A DNA stretch of 64,000 nt from Streptomyces sp. NRRL S-340 (lineage in GTDB: Bacteria > Actinomycetota > Actinomycetes > Streptomycetales > Streptomycetaceae), in contig NZ_JOIY01000015.1 of assembly GCF_000720185.1 (NCBI RefSeq), positions 62,001 to 126,000 on the forward strand, given 5' to 3'. Below the pieces are notes generated by a model, which saw only the letters and a list, made by a program, of their open reading frames with translations, was not told the origin of the DNA and made no database searches. The translations under genes and the position numbers were made by a program. Numbering within the stretch: position 1 is the stretch's first letter; every line of letters starts with the position of its first letter. Of this stretch, positions 40,021 through 48,779 are shown in pieces.

Positions 40021-40068
40021 CACACCGGCCGCGACGCGCACCGAGCACACCGGCCGCGACGCGCACCG
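40021..40068. repeat. Tandem repeat with 25-bp period
   Basis: The 23-bp string starting CACACCGGCCGCGACGCG occurs at 40021-40043 and again at 40046-40068. Partial copies lie on both sides (about 40009-40080). It is between the divergent ArsC-like and deacetylase genes. Confidence 0.7.
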
Positions 40069-40165
40069 GTCGCACCCGCCGGGACGGCACCGAACGCGCG
40101 TGCGACACGTCTTCAGGGGTGCCAGTACGGCACATCCTTACGCACTTCAGAGGGAGAACGGCGCG

Positions 40166-41059
40166 GTGAAGCGGCACACCAGGAGGAGCAGGTTCTACGG
40201 AGCGCTGGCGGGCACGGCCGCCCTGGCGCTGGCGGCCGGCGGCTGCGGCACGGGCGGCGGCGGGGACACGGGCGCACGGCCGGGCGACGGCGCCGGGTCC
40301 ACCACCTCGGCGCGGCGCCCCGCACCCCCGACGGGTTCCGACCGTGACGCGGCCGGCGTCTCCGCCGCCGCCTGGCACAAGTGGGGGCTCAAGCCCCTGC
40401 CCGCCGCCCCGCGGCCGCCGGCCGACAAGCCCGTCAAACTCTCCGCACACGGAACCGTCCCGGTCCTCACCCACATACCGACCGAGCAGAAGATCGTCTT
40501 CGTCACACTCGACGACGGGCAGGAGAAGGACCCCGCGTTCATCCGGATGATGCGGGACCTGAAGATACCGGTCACGATGTTCCTGATGAACGACGCGGTG
40601 AAGTCCGACTACGCGTACTTCAAGCCGCTGCAGGAGATGGGCAACCACATCCAGAACCACACCCTGCACCACCCCGTCATGAACACCCTCCCGCTCTCCC
40701 GCCAGAAGCAGGAGATCTGCGGCGACCAGGAGATCCTCACCCGGAAGTACGGCACCGCGCCGCTGCTGTTCCGGCCGCCCTACGGCGCGTACAACACCGA
40801 CACCAGGGCCGCGGTGAACGCCTGCGGGCCCCGGGCGATCGTGTGGTGGCGGGAGTCCATGCAGATCCGCAACATGCAGTACCAGACCGCGGACAAGAAG
40901 CTGCGCCCCGGCGACATCATCCTGGCCCACTTCCGCGGGCCGAGCGAACTCAAGGGCACCAGCATGACGAAGATGTTCGCCAACCTGCTCAGGCGCATCC
41001 AGGAGCAGGGGTTCGCCGTGGCCCGGCTGGAGGACTACATCCAGCCGCCCGCCCGGTGA
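40166..41059 (+). CDS. Polysaccharide deacetylase-family lipoprotein
   Basis: A 297-residue protein. The GTG at 40166 (AGGGAGA upstream) gives a signal peptide whose lipobox LAAGGC places the lipidated Cys at residue 27. The NodB domain starts near residue 105 and shows FVTLDDGQ (metal Asp pair), NHTLHHP (metal His pair) and FRPPYGAY (catalytic Arg/Pro segment). Predicted to remove acetyl groups from peptidoglycan or another polymer at the cell surface. Standard motif 1 is TFDDG; here TLDDG keeps both Asp. Monocistronic. Confidence 0.9.
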   Translation: MKRHTRRSRFYGALAGTAALALAAGGCGTGGGGDTGARPGDGAGSTTSARRPAPPTGSDRDAAGVSAAAWHKWGLKPLPAAPRPPADKPVKLSAHGTVPVLTHIPTEQKIVFVTLDDGQEKDPAFIRMMRDLKIPVTMFLMNDAVKSDYAYFKPLQEMGNHIQNHTLHHPVMNTLPLSRQKQEICGDQEILTRKYGTAPLLFRPPYGAYNTDTRAAVNACGPRAIVWWRESMQIRNMQYQTADKKLRPGDIILAHFRGPSELKGTSMTKMFANLLRRIQEQGFAVARLEDYIQPPAR

Positions 41060-41263
41060 CGTTCTGTTCGATTTTTCTCCCGCCTCGTGCGACCCGTGGG
41101 AACCAGTGCTGACGGGCCGCCAATTGCCTTCCTCACCAGGGGATTTCGGCATCGCTTCCGCCCTCCCGTTGTCAGTGCCCGGCAGTAGAATGGAGGCAGT
41201 GTTCGAGGGAGTCGCCGGGGGTTCGGACCCCGGTCGGCACCCGCTCGCGACAGGAGGATGCCT

Positions 41264-41584
41264 GTGCCCGCTGCCGCACTGAAGCCGAAGCCGAAGTCGT
41301 TGCCGACCCAGTCCACCGCGAAGCGTCCCGTCCTGCTCGACCAGCCCTACGCACCCGTGCACAAGCGCCCGTTGCCGCCCGGGCGCCCGCGTGAGTGGTA
41401 CATCACGCACAACCGGCGCCTGAAGGCGATGCGGCTCGCCATCGCCCTGCTCGACTCCGGTGTCCACCAGCCGGGCCAGGCCCGCGACGAGACGATACGG
41501 AGCACCGCCGAACTCATCGGCGTGCACCCGCCGTCGGACACCACCTGCCACATGGTCCGCGCCCTGATGCGCTACGCCCGCTGA
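41264..41584 (+). CDS. Small conserved-looking basic protein of unknown function
   Basis: 106 residues, no recognised family. A Lys/Pro-rich N-terminus (PAAALKPKPKSLPTQSTAKRP) leads to REWYITHNRRLKAMRLAIALLDSG and a C-terminal HPPSDTTCHMVRALMRY. The GTG at 41264 is chosen because AGGAGG ends 6 nt before it; the ATG at 41258 would abut the ribosome site. No signal peptide or membrane helix. The clear ribosome site and ordered second half argue that it is real. Confidence 0.75.
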   Translation: MPAAALKPKPKSLPTQSTAKRPVLLDQPYAPVHKRPLPPGRPREWYITHNRRLKAMRLAIALLDSGVHQPGQARDETIRSTAELIGVHPPSDTTCHMVRALMRYAR

Positions 41585-42029
41585 CCCGCCACCGGGTGCC
41601 CCGCGCGAACGGGGCACCCGCCCACGGCCCGGCACCCGCGCGATGACCGGGCCGGTGTCCGCGCGCACGGCGGTACGGGCGCCCGCACCACAGGCTCCCG
41701 TATGCCCACCGGCGCCCGTACGCCCGACCCTGCCCCGTCGGCGCCCGCCCGAAGCCGCCCGTCGGCGCCTGCACCGTCTGCCTCCGCGCGTCGGTGCCCG
41801 CACGCCCCCACCCGGCACCGGCGCCCGCCCGAACCCGTCCGCAGGTGCCTGAACGCCCGATCCGACCCCGCCCCGGTCGGCACCCGCCCGAAGCCGCTCG
41901 CCCGCCCGAAGCCGCCCGTCGGCTCAGCGCGCCCGCGCGCCGGTGTCCGTGCCCGCCACGGCCCGCCTCCGCGCAGGTCCGCCTCCGCGCGTGAGCCGGG
42001 AGCCGGGCCCACGCGCCCGGCCCGCCTCC
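41585..42029. other. Non-coding GC-rich degenerate repeat region
   Basis: A 445-bp stretch made of diverged copies of CGGCGCCCGCCCGAAGCCGC-like units (for example near 41720-41760, 41825-41845, 41880-41920). No gene is supported; open frames are Pro/Arg low-complexity artefacts. Confidence 0.65.
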
Positions 42030-43214
42030 TCAGACCGCCCCCGCCAGCTCCTTCTCCAGGGGCGTGCGGAAGCGCGGTGTCACCCGCGTCGGGCCCAGCA
42101 GGGCGCTCAGGGCCTCCGCCCGCTCGGCGACGGCCGTCTCCGCCTCCCGGCCCACACCGTCCCGGTCCAGGATCCGCCAGACGATCTCCCCGTCCGGGCG
42201 CTGCGCCCAGGCGCCGATCACCCGGCCGTTCCACCACACCGTCGGACCGATGTTGCCGCTCCTGTCGAACAGGGCGGGCCGCAGCTCGGGCGCGAGATAC
42301 CAGTCGCGTCCCTGCCAGCCCATCGCCGTCGGATCCAGGCCGGGCAGCAGCGCCGCCCAGGGCTCCGGCGGTACGGCCACCGGGTCCGTGTCACCGTCGA
42401 CCACGTACCCCGTGCCCTCGTCCAGGGAGACCTCCTGGGCGCCCATCGCGGTCAGCGCCCGGCGCACCTCGGTCACCCGCCACCCGGTCCACCACTTCAG
42501 GTCGGCCTCCGTCGCCGGGCCGCACGCGGCGAGCCAGCGGCGCAGCAGCTCCCGCTGGGCGTCCGCGACGTCCAGTTCGGGGTGCGGCGGCGCGACGGCC
42601 CACCGGAACTGCGAGGAGATCCAGGAACCGACCGGCCGGCCCCGCACCACCTTCCCCTCCACGCCCAGCAGCCGCAGCAGCCGGGAGGAGACCGTGTGCA
42701 CGCCCTCGTAGCTCTTCCCGGCGGAGTGGGCGAACTGTTCGCGCAGGCGCGGCTCGTCCCGGGTCAGTTCGGCCGCCGTGGCCTGGCCGCGCCGGGCCAG
42801 CGCCGCCAGCAGGGACTTCTCCACGTCCTCCAGCCAGGCCGCGTCCGGCGCCCCCGCCTTCGCCATGTCCTTGAGCAGCGCGGCCCGGGCCCGGGCGGCG
42901 ACCGCGATGCCGGTGGAGGCGTGCACCACGGCGGTCAGCTCCGCGGGGAAGACGAACACCGTGTGCCGCATGCCGTGCATGCGCACCAGGGTGCGGTCCT
43001 CGTAGAGCGCGCGTTCGGTCACCGCGACCGCCTCCGCCGGGTCCGCCAGCCGCGCGGCCACCCCCAGGTGCACCGTCGCCGGGTCCGAGCCGTGCAGCGC
43101 CACCAGGGAGTCCGCCACCTCCTCCGCCCGTGCCGCCCGCGCCCCGGTCGCCAGCCGGTGCCGCAGCCCCAGCCGGGCCCGCCGCTCGGTCACATCGATG
43201 TGCCGGTTCCCCAT
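42030..43214 (-). CDS. Winged-helix DNA-binding protein of the AlkZ/YcaQ type (HTH_42)
   Basis: A 394-residue protein with tandem winged-helix folds: RARLGLRHRLATGAR, DSLVALHGSDPATVHLGVAARL, MHGMRHTVFVFP, VSSRLLRLLGVEGKVVRGRP and WWNGRVIGAWAQRPDGE. Relatives include AlkZ glycosylases that unhook DNA crosslinks. I cannot confirm the catalytic QxQ/QxD motif, so the glycosylase role is not certain. The ATG at 43214 follows GGAGGGG. Stands alone on the minus strand, 108 bp after pspAB. Confidence 0.85.
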   Translation of the reverse strand: MGNRHIDVTERRARLGLRHRLATGARAARAEEVADSLVALHGSDPATVHLGVAARLADPAEAVAVTERALYEDRTLVRMHGMRHTVFVFPAELTAVVHASTGIAVAARARAALLKDMAKAGAPDAAWLEDVEKSLLAALARRGQATAAELTRDEPRLREQFAHSAGKSYEGVHTVSSRLLRLLGVEGKVVRGRPVGSWISSQFRWAVAPPHPELDVADAQRELLRRWLAACGPATEADLKWWTGWRVTEVRRALTAMGAQEVSLDEGTGYVVDGDTDPVAVPPEPWAALLPGLDPTAMGWQGRDWYLAPELRPALFDRSGNIGPTVWWNGRVIGAWAQRPDGEIVWRILDRDGVGREAETAVAERAEALSALLGPTRVTPRFRTPLEKELAGAV

Positions 43215-43322
43215 CGCCCCTCCACCGCGCTCGTCCTCCACGGTCATCTTCGCCGACCCCACTGACAACCGGCCCCCCTGACAACCGGCCCCACTGACCG
43301 ACTCCGCTGACCGGCCCCGCGG

Positions 43323-43907
43323 TCACAGTCCCGGCGCCCCCCACACGGGGAACCAGCGGCTCAGGTCCTGCTCGACGCGCAGGTCACCGGCGAGTGCCGC
43401 CTCGACCCGGATCTCCAGGGCGTTGTCGCGGCGGCGGTCCTGGCCGGGCAGCGGGGCGAACGGATAGTAGGTGCCCCGCTTGTACAGGTACACCAGGGCC
43501 AGCCGGCGGCCGGCGCCGTCGTCGAAGCCCGCCAGGGAGCACAGAAGCTGGGGGCCGAAGCCGTTGGCCTCCATGGCGCTGTTCACCGCGTGCAGGTCGT
43601 TGACGAGGTCGGGCAACTGGTCCGGGGTGCGGCGGGAGACCAGCCAGGAGTAGCCGTAGGAGTCCCGGGTCAGCTCCACCGGCGGGCCGGAGCGGTCGGT
43701 GTCCGCGTCCAGGAGGTCCCGGACCTCGCGGTGCGTCTGTTCGAAGGCCGCGCCCTCCACGGTGGCGAAACACACCGCGCCCCGCCCGGTCGGGGTGAAC
43801 CCGGCCGCCGCCTGCAGCGTCACCGCCGCGGACGGCAGCGCGAAGAGCTGATCGAGGTCGGGCAGGGCGGGCTTGGTGCGGCCGAACAGGGTGTCCCAGA
43901 AGCCCAT
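43323..43907 (-). CDS. pspAB: PspA-associated protein PspAB
   Basis: A 194-residue soluble protein, MGFWDTLFGRTKPALPDLDQLFALP at the N-terminus with SYGYSWLVSRRTPDQLPDLVNDLHAVN and LYKRGTYYPFAPLPG. This matches the PspAB family that travels with PspAA, PspA or HtpX in actinobacteria and is linked to envelope stress. Its start lies 2 nt from the htpX stop, so the two are translated together. PspA itself is not in this window. The exact role is unknown. Confidence 0.85.
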   Translation of the reverse strand: MGFWDTLFGRTKPALPDLDQLFALPSAAVTLQAAAGFTPTGRGAVCFATVEGAAFEQTHREVRDLLDADTDRSGPPVELTRDSYGYSWLVSRRTPDQLPDLVNDLHAVNSAMEANGFGPQLLCSLAGFDDGAGRRLALVYLYKRGTYYPFAPLPGQDRRRDNALEIRVEAALAGDLRVEQDLSRWFPVWGAPGL

Positions 43908-43909
43908 CC

Positions 43910-44833
43910 TCAGCCCGCCTTCCCCGGCGTGGCGGCCTCACCCAGCTCGGCGGAGATCCGCCCCAGCTGTTCGAGGCGCTGCTCCAGGCTCGGGTGGGTG
44001 GAGAAGAGCCGGGCGATGCCGGGGTCGGAGCCCAGCGCGGGCGTGAAGTAGAACGCGTTGAAGGCCTGGGCGGTGCGCAGGTCCTCCGAGGGGATCCGGG
44101 CGATGGTGCCCGTGACCTTGGTGAGCGCCGAGGCCAGCGCGGAGGGCCGCCCGGTCAGCAGCGCCGCGGCCCGGTCCGCGGCCAGCTCGCGGTAGCGCGA
44201 CAGCGCCCGGATCAGCAGGAAACTGATCGCGTACACGGCCGCCGACACGCCCATCACCATGGCGAACAGGGCCAGGGTGTTCTGGTCCTTGCGGCCCCGC
44301 CCGCCGAAGACCTCCGAGTAGAAGGCGAACCGGACCACCAGCCCCGCGAGCACGCCGAGGAAGGACGCGACCGTGATCACGGCGACGTCCTTGTGGGCCA
44401 CGTGCGACAGCTCGTGGGCGAGGACGCCCTCCAGCTCGGCGGGCTCCAGGCGCCGCAGCAGGCCCGTGGTCACGCACACCACCGCGTTGTCCGGGTTGCG
44501 GCCGGTCGCGAACGCGTTGGGCATGTCCATGTTGGACACGGCGACCACCGGCTTGGGCATGTCCGCGATGGCGCACAGCCGGTCGACCACGGCGTGCAGC
44601 TCGGGGAACTCCTCGCGTTCCACCACCCGGCCGTGCATCGCGAACAGCGCGATCCGGTCGGAGAACCAGTACTGGGCGATGAGCACACCGGCCGCGATCA
44701 CCACGACCAGCACCCACGACTTCAGCAGCACGATCAACGCGGCGACGAACGCCACGTACAGCAACCCGAGCAGGAACAGCGTGAGACCCATGCGCACGGT
44801 CAGCCGCCGGTCGCTCCCGAAGCGGCTCTGCAT
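43910..44833 (-). CDS. htpX: Membrane zinc metalloprotease HtpX
   Basis: A 307-residue M48 protease that degrades damaged membrane proteins. Two N-terminal membrane helices (GLTLFLLGLLYVAFVAALIVL, WVLVVVIAAGVLI), the zinc motif H140-E141-x2-H144 in LAHELSHVAH, two further helices and the third ligand in RYRELAADRAA. The ATG at 44833 opens the htpX-pspAB operon. Confidence 0.95.
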   Translation of the reverse strand: MQSRFGSDRRLTVRMGLTLFLLGLLYVAFVAALIVLLKSWVLVVVIAAGVLIAQYWFSDRIALFAMHGRVVEREEFPELHAVVDRLCAIADMPKPVVAVSNMDMPNAFATGRNPDNAVVCVTTGLLRRLEPAELEGVLAHELSHVAHKDVAVITVASFLGVLAGLVVRFAFYSEVFGGRGRKDQNTLALFAMVMGVSAAVYAISFLLIRALSRYRELAADRAAALLTGRPSALASALTKVTGTIARIPSEDLRTAQAFNAFYFTPALGSDPGIARLFSTHPSLEQRLEQLGRISAELGEAATPGKAG

Positions 44834-44914
44834 CTTGCATCACCCCGCAGTCAGGCACTCGTCCCGACATCCAGTGTGCACCTGGGAGAGCGCGCGGGAC
44901 CGGTTGCTCGCGGC

Positions 44915-45181
44915 TCAGTGCAGCGCGCGGATCCGGGCGTAACCGATGAGGACGATCAGGGTGGCGACGCAGCCGAGGACCACGGCCGTGGACGCCCACG
45001 AGGAGCGGCGGGGGGCGGCGGGGCCGGGGTCGCCGCGGAAGGGGACCGGCCGGGGCGGATTGTCCTTCCAGCGCGCGGCGAGCATCCGGGCCCGCGCGGA
45101 GGGCTCCTTGTGCTCGGCGGCGCTCACCCACCGGTGGTCGAACACACGCTCGAATTCGTCGCGTCCGGACATCCCCGTCAC
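44915..45181 (-). CDS. Small single-pass membrane protein
   Basis: 88 residues. A charged cytoplasmic part (GRDEFERVFDHRWVSAAEHKEPS, RWKDNPPRPVPFRGD) precedes one C-terminal membrane helix, STAVVLGCVATLIVLIGYAR. The GTG at 45181 has AGGAA 5 nt upstream; an ATG at 45172 is also possible. No recognised family. It is upstream of htpX on the same strand, 81 bp away, so co-expression is possible. Confidence 0.7.
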   Translation of the reverse strand: MTGMSGRDEFERVFDHRWVSAAEHKEPSARARMLAARWKDNPPRPVPFRGDPGPAAPRRSSWASTAVVLGCVATLIVLIGYARIRALH

Positions 45182-45451
45182 TGTTCCTGCCTCTCGGTGC
45201 TCCCCGGCCGCCGGCCGGGCGACGGCTTCCGTCAGTAGGAGACACGCGGGGCGCCGGAAGGTTGCACGGCGGCCGGAGAAGCCCGTGACGTGCCGCGACG
45301 CGGACCGGGGCGGGCCCGCCGTCCCTCGTTCGGCTCAAGATGCTGAGTCGTCGGGGGGAAGCTAGCCTCGTTGAGTGTGATCGCGCTGCGGCCGCGGCCT
45401 TCCGTCACGTTCCCCGAGAAGCTGTACGAGTGGGTGGAAGGAAGGTATTCC

Positions 45452-45715
45452 ATGAAAGCACCACGCGCGAGGCGTCTGTTCGCACTCTCCACCGCCGGCG
45501 TCCTGCTGGCGGGCGGCGCGGCGATCGGCGCGGCGGGCACCGCCTCGGCGGCCACGCCCCAGACCACCTCCGTCACGACCAACCACGGCTGCGGCTGGTG
45601 GAGCAGCAACTGCTACGGCCACCGCGACGGCCGCGGCGCCCTCTACGGCCCCGGGTACGGCTACGGCTACGGCTTCGGCTACAACCAGAGTTCCGTCGTC
45701 GTGATCGTGCTGTGA
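45452..45715 (+). CDS. Small secreted Gly/Tyr-rich protein with a disulphide pair
   Basis: An 87-residue precursor. ATG at 45452 preceded by GGAAGGAAGG; signal peptide with STAGVLLAGGAAIGAAGTASA. The mature part of about 54 residues has HGCGWWSSNCYGH (two Cys, likely bridged), GPGYGYGYGFGYNQ and a hydrophobic end SSVVVIVL. No family recognised. A -10-like TAGCCT lies at 45363-45368. It converges on glnA and shares its terminator. Confidence 0.8.
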   Translation: MKAPRARRLFALSTAGVLLAGGAAIGAAGTASAATPQTTSVTTNHGCGWWSSNCYGHRDGRGALYGPGYGYGYGFGYNQSSVVVIVL

Positions 45716-45747
45716 CGCCGGCGGCCCCGGGCCGGCACCACCAGCGA

Positions 45748-45786
45748 GAACCGCCCCCCGTGCGACAGACGCACGGGGGGCGGTTC
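45748..45786. terminator. Bidirectional terminator between the secreted-protein gene and glnA
   Basis: A perfect 17-bp inverted repeat (arm GAACCGCCCCCCGTGCG) with a 5-nt ACAGA loop lies between the two convergent stops (45715 and 45824). Confidence 0.9.
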
Positions 45787-45823
45787 CACGGTGGCACCGG
45801 CACGGGGCGCCGGGCGGGGTCCG

Positions 45824-47233
45824 TCACACGTCGAAGTACAGCTCGAACTCGTGCGGGTGCGGGCGCAGCTGGAGCGGGGCGATCTCGTTGGCGCGCTTGT
45901 AGTCGATCCACGTCTCGATCAGGTCGGGCGTGAACACGTCGCCCTGGAGGAGGAACTCGTGGTCGCGCTCCAGGCGGTCCAGGACGGCGCCGAGGGAGGT
46001 CGGGACCTGCGCGACGTTCGCGTGCTCCTCGGGAGCGAGCTCGTAGAGGTCCTTGTCGATCGGCTCGGCCGGCTCGATCTTGTTCTTGATGCCGTCCAGG
46101 CCCGCCATCAGCAGGGCCGAGAAGGCCAGGTACGGGTTGCCGGAGGCGTCCGGGGCGCGGAACTCCACGCGCTTGGCCTTCGGGTTCGAACCCGTGATCG
46201 GGATACGCATCGCGGCGGAGCGGTTGCGCTGCGAGTACACCAGGTTCACCGGGGCCTCGAAGCCCGGCACCAGACGGTGGTACGAGTTCACCGTCGGGTT
46301 GGTGAAGGCCAGCAGCGACGGGGCGTGCTTGAGGATGCCGCCGATGTAGTAGCGGGCGGTGTCCGACAGGCCCGCGTAGCCGGCCTCGTCGTAGAACAGC
46401 GGGTCGCCGTTGCTCCACAGCGACTGGTGCACGTGCATGCCCGAGCCGTTGTCACCGAAGATCGGCTTCGGCATGAAGGTCGCCGTCTTGCCGTTCTTCC
46501 ACGCCACGTTCTTCACGATGTACTTGAAGAGCTGGAGGTCGTCCGCGGCGGCCAGCAGCGTGTTGAACTTGTAGTTGATCTCGGCCTGGCCGGCGGTGCC
46601 CACCTCGTGGTGCTGGCGCTCGACCTTCAGACCGGACCGCTCCAGCTCCAGGGAGATCTCGGCACGCAGGTCGGCGAAGTGGTCGACCGGCGGGACCGGG
46701 AAGTATCCGCCCTTGTAGCGGACCTTGTAGCCGCGGTTGTCCTCCAGCGCACCGGTGTTCCAGGCGCCGGCCTCGGAGTCGATGTGGTAGAAGGACTCGT
46801 TCTCCGCGGTCCGGAAGCGGACGGAGTCGAAGACGTAGAACTCGGCCTCGGGGCCGAAGAACGCGGTGTCGGCGATCCCGGTGGAGGCCAGGTACGCCTC
46901 GGCCTTCTTCGCCACGTTGCGCGGGTCACGGGAGTACTGCTCGCCCGTGATCGGGTCGTGGATGAAGAAGTTGATGTTGAGCGTCTTGTCCCGGCGGAAC
47001 GGGTCCACGCGCGCGGTGGACAGGTCGGGGCGCAGGGCCATGTCCGACTCGTGAATGGCCTGGAAACCACGGATCGAGGATCCGTCGAAGGCCTGCTCGT
47101 CGTCGGGGTCGAACGCCTCGGCGGGCAACGTGAAGTGCTGCATGACGCCCGGCAGGTCGCAGAAGCGGACGTCGACGAACTTGACGTCCTCGTCCGCGAT
47201 GAACTTCTTGGCCTCGTCGGCGTTCTGGAACAT
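45824..47233 (-). CDS. glnA: Glutamine synthetase type I
   Basis: The main ammonia-assimilating enzyme (dodecamer) of 469 residues. Motifs: [52 protein letters not shown], and the adenylylation loop [11 protein letters not shown] with Tyr397, the residue modified by GlnE (13893-16901). The ATG at 47233 has a strong AGGAGG site. A near-consensus GlnR box lies about 100 bp upstream, so nitrogen limitation should activate it. Confidence 0.98.
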   Translation of the reverse strand: MFQNADEAKKFIADEDVKFVDVRFCDLPGVMQHFTLPAEAFDPDDEQAFDGSSIRGFQAIHESDMALRPDLSTARVDPFRRDKTLNINFFIHDPITGEQYSRDPRNVAKKAEAYLASTGIADTAFFGPEAEFYVFDSVRFRTAENESFYHIDSEAGAWNTGALEDNRGYKVRYKGGYFPVPPVDHFADLRAEISLELERSGLKVERQHHEVGTAGQAEINYKFNTLLAAADDLQLFKYIVKNVAWKNGKTATFMPKPIFGDNGSGMHVHQSLWSNGDPLFYDEAGYAGLSDTARYYIGGILKHAPSLLAFTNPTVNSYHRLVPGFEAPVNLVYSQRNRSAAMRIPITGSNPKAKRVEFRAPDASGNPYLAFSALLMAGLDGIKNKIEPAEPIDKDLYELAPEEHANVAQVPTSLGAVLDRLERDHEFLLQGDVFTPDLIETWIDYKRANEIAPLQLRPHPHEFELYFDV

Positions 47234-47328
47234 CCAGCTCCTCCTACTCCCGACCGTCCCGCCGGGGTGGTAGATCGTTCGTGCGGCCAGTGCGGTGGCA
47301 CACGGTGCCTCGACCCTAGGGACGGGTG

Positions 47329-47366
47329 ATTTCCCGGGCGTGACCCATTTGTTTCGCAGAAGTTAA
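47329..47366 (-). promoter_or_regulatory. GlnR nitrogen box of glnA
   Basis: Read on the minus strand: TTAAC-N6-GAAAC-N6-GTCAC-N6-GAAAT. This matches the two-half-site GlnR consensus (GTNAC-N6-GAAAC, repeated with N6) at almost all key bases, and the whole box is 38 bp. It lies about 96 bp before the glnA ATG and 74 bp before the divergent RDD gene. Confidence 0.85.
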
Positions 47367-47439
47367 CCGGCCCGGGCGGGGTCACGGCGCGGACACCCCG
47401 GCCGCCTTCCTCCCTCCAGCCTCGCAGTACCGTGGACGG

Positions 47440-47907
47440 GTGGACAACAGGCAAGCAGTGGGATCGTGGCTCTCGGGGCCGCGCGCCGCCATGGAAGACG
47501 CGGGTGCCGACCTCGGTTACCGGGGCGAACGGCTGGGACTGCCCGAGGAAGGACCCGGCTCGATCGCCCGCCCGGGCAGGCGGCTCGGGGCCATCGCCGT
47601 CGACTGGGCCCTGTGCATGCTGATCGCATACGGCCTGATCACCCACGGCTACCGGCAGGCCACCGGCAACTGGGCGCTGCTCATCTTCTTCGTGCTCGGC
47701 GTCCTCACCGTCGGCACCGTCGGCTGCACCCCCGGCAAGCGCCTGCTCGGCCTGCGCGTGGTCGCCCTGCGCACCGGCGGCGTACAGCCGCTGCGCGCCC
47801 TGCTGCGCACCGTCCTGCTGTGCGTGGCGATCCCCGCCCTCATCTGGGACCGTGACGGCCGCGGCCTGCACGACCGGCTGGCGGGGACGGTCGAGGTGCG
47901 GATGTAG
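47440..47907 (+). CDS. RDD-family membrane protein
   Basis: A 155-residue protein with two to three membrane helices. The family signature is RPGRRLGAIAVDWALC (arginine/Asp segment), with GCTPGKRLLGLRVVALR and WDRDGRGLHDRLAGT. RDD proteins are proposed ion or small-molecule transporters. The GTG at 47440 has only a weak GGACGGG upstream, so translation may be leaderless. It is divergent from glnA across the GlnR box. Confidence 0.88.
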   Translation: MDNRQAVGSWLSGPRAAMEDAGADLGYRGERLGLPEEGPGSIARPGRRLGAIAVDWALCMLIAYGLITHGYRQATGNWALLIFFVLGVLTVGTVGCTPGKRLLGLRVVALRTGGVQPLRALLRTVLLCVAIPALIWDRDGRGLHDRLAGTVEVRM

Positions 47908-47929
47908 CGTCCACGCGAAGACGCCGTAC

Positions 47930-47977
47930 GTACGACGAGGGGGCGCCCGGAGTGATCCGGGCGCCCCCTCGTCGTAC
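47930..47977. terminator. Bidirectional terminator between the RDD gene and the DUF4191 gene
   Basis: A perfect 21-bp inverted repeat (arm begins GTACGACGAGGGGGCGCC) with a 6-nt AGTGAT loop, 22 bp after the RDD stop and 26 bp before the convergent DUF4191 stop. The strongest hairpin in the window. Confidence 0.92.
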
Positions 47978-48003
47978 GACGTCTCGGGCCGGCTGGCGGA
48001 AGG

Positions 48004-48705
48004 TCAGCGGGCCTTCGGGCCGCCCCGCGGCATCCGCATGCCCTTGGGCATCGGGCCCTTCGGCACGGGCATGTTGCTCATCAGGTCGCCCAGGGCGCGC
48101 AGCCGGTCGTTGGTGGCGGTGACCTGCGGGCCGGTCAGCACGCGGGGGAACTTCAGCATGGTCGTGCGCAGCTTCTTCAGCTCGACCTGGCCCTCGCCGG
48201 TGCCGACGATCACGTCGTGCACGGGCACGTCCGCGACGATGCGGTTCATCTTCTTCTTCTCGGCGGCGAGCAGGGACTTCACCCGGTTGGGGTTGCCCTC
48301 GGCGACCAGGACGATGCCGGCCTTGCCGACCGCGCGGTGCACCACGTCCTGGCTGCGGTTCATGGCGACGGCCGGGGTGGTGGTCCAGCCGCGGCCGACG
48401 TTGTCCAGTACCGCGGCCGCGGCGCCGGGCTGGCCCTCCATCTGTCCGAAGGCGGCGCGCTCGGCCCGCCGTCCGAAGACGATCGCCATCGCGAGGAACG
48501 CGAGCAGCAGGCCCAGGATGCCCAGGTAGACGGGGTGGCCGATCAAGAAGCCGATCCCGAGAAGGACACCGAAGACGACGATGCCGACGGCCGCGAGTAC
48601 AAGACCGATCTTCGGGTCGGCCTTGCGGGTCATCTTGTACGTCAGAGCGATCTGCTTCAGTCGCCCCGGGTTGGCAGCCTCGGCTGCGGGTTCCTTCCTC
48701 GCCAT
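48004..48705 (-). CDS. DUF4191 family membrane protein
   Basis: A 233-residue protein with two membrane helices near residues 33-75 (IGLVLAAVGIVVFGVLLGIGF, YLGILGLLLAFLAMAIVF) between basic cytoplasmic ends. It has GRGWTTTPAVAMNRSQDVVHRAVG, EKKKMNRIVADVPVHDVIVG and a Met/Pro/Gly-rich C-terminus. This is the actinobacterial DUF4191 family, commonly beside lipA/lipB as here. Function unknown; a link with lipoate metabolism rests only on neighbourhood. Confidence 0.88.
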   Translation of the reverse strand: MARKEPAAEAANPGRLKQIALTYKMTRKADPKIGLVLAAVGIVVFGVLLGIGFLIGHPVYLGILGLLLAFLAMAIVFGRRAERAAFGQMEGQPGAAAAVLDNVGRGWTTTPAVAMNRSQDVVHRAVGKAGIVLVAEGNPNRVKSLLAAEKKKMNRIVADVPVHDVIVGTGEGQVELKKLRTTMLKFPRVLTGPQVTATNDRLRALGDLMSNMPVPKGPMPKGMRMPRGGPKAR

Positions 48706-48779
48706 GCCACGAAGTCTACGTGGCCCCGGGAGTGACCGACGACGCAGTCTCCGCGGGGGAGCGTGCGGCCTGCGGCAGG

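Noticed and set aside
39560..41818. A 752-codon minus-strand frame ending in the ArsC-like protein
   Set aside because: Only the last 120 codons are protein-like. The rest runs antisense through the deacetylase gene, whose NodB motifs are on the plus strand.
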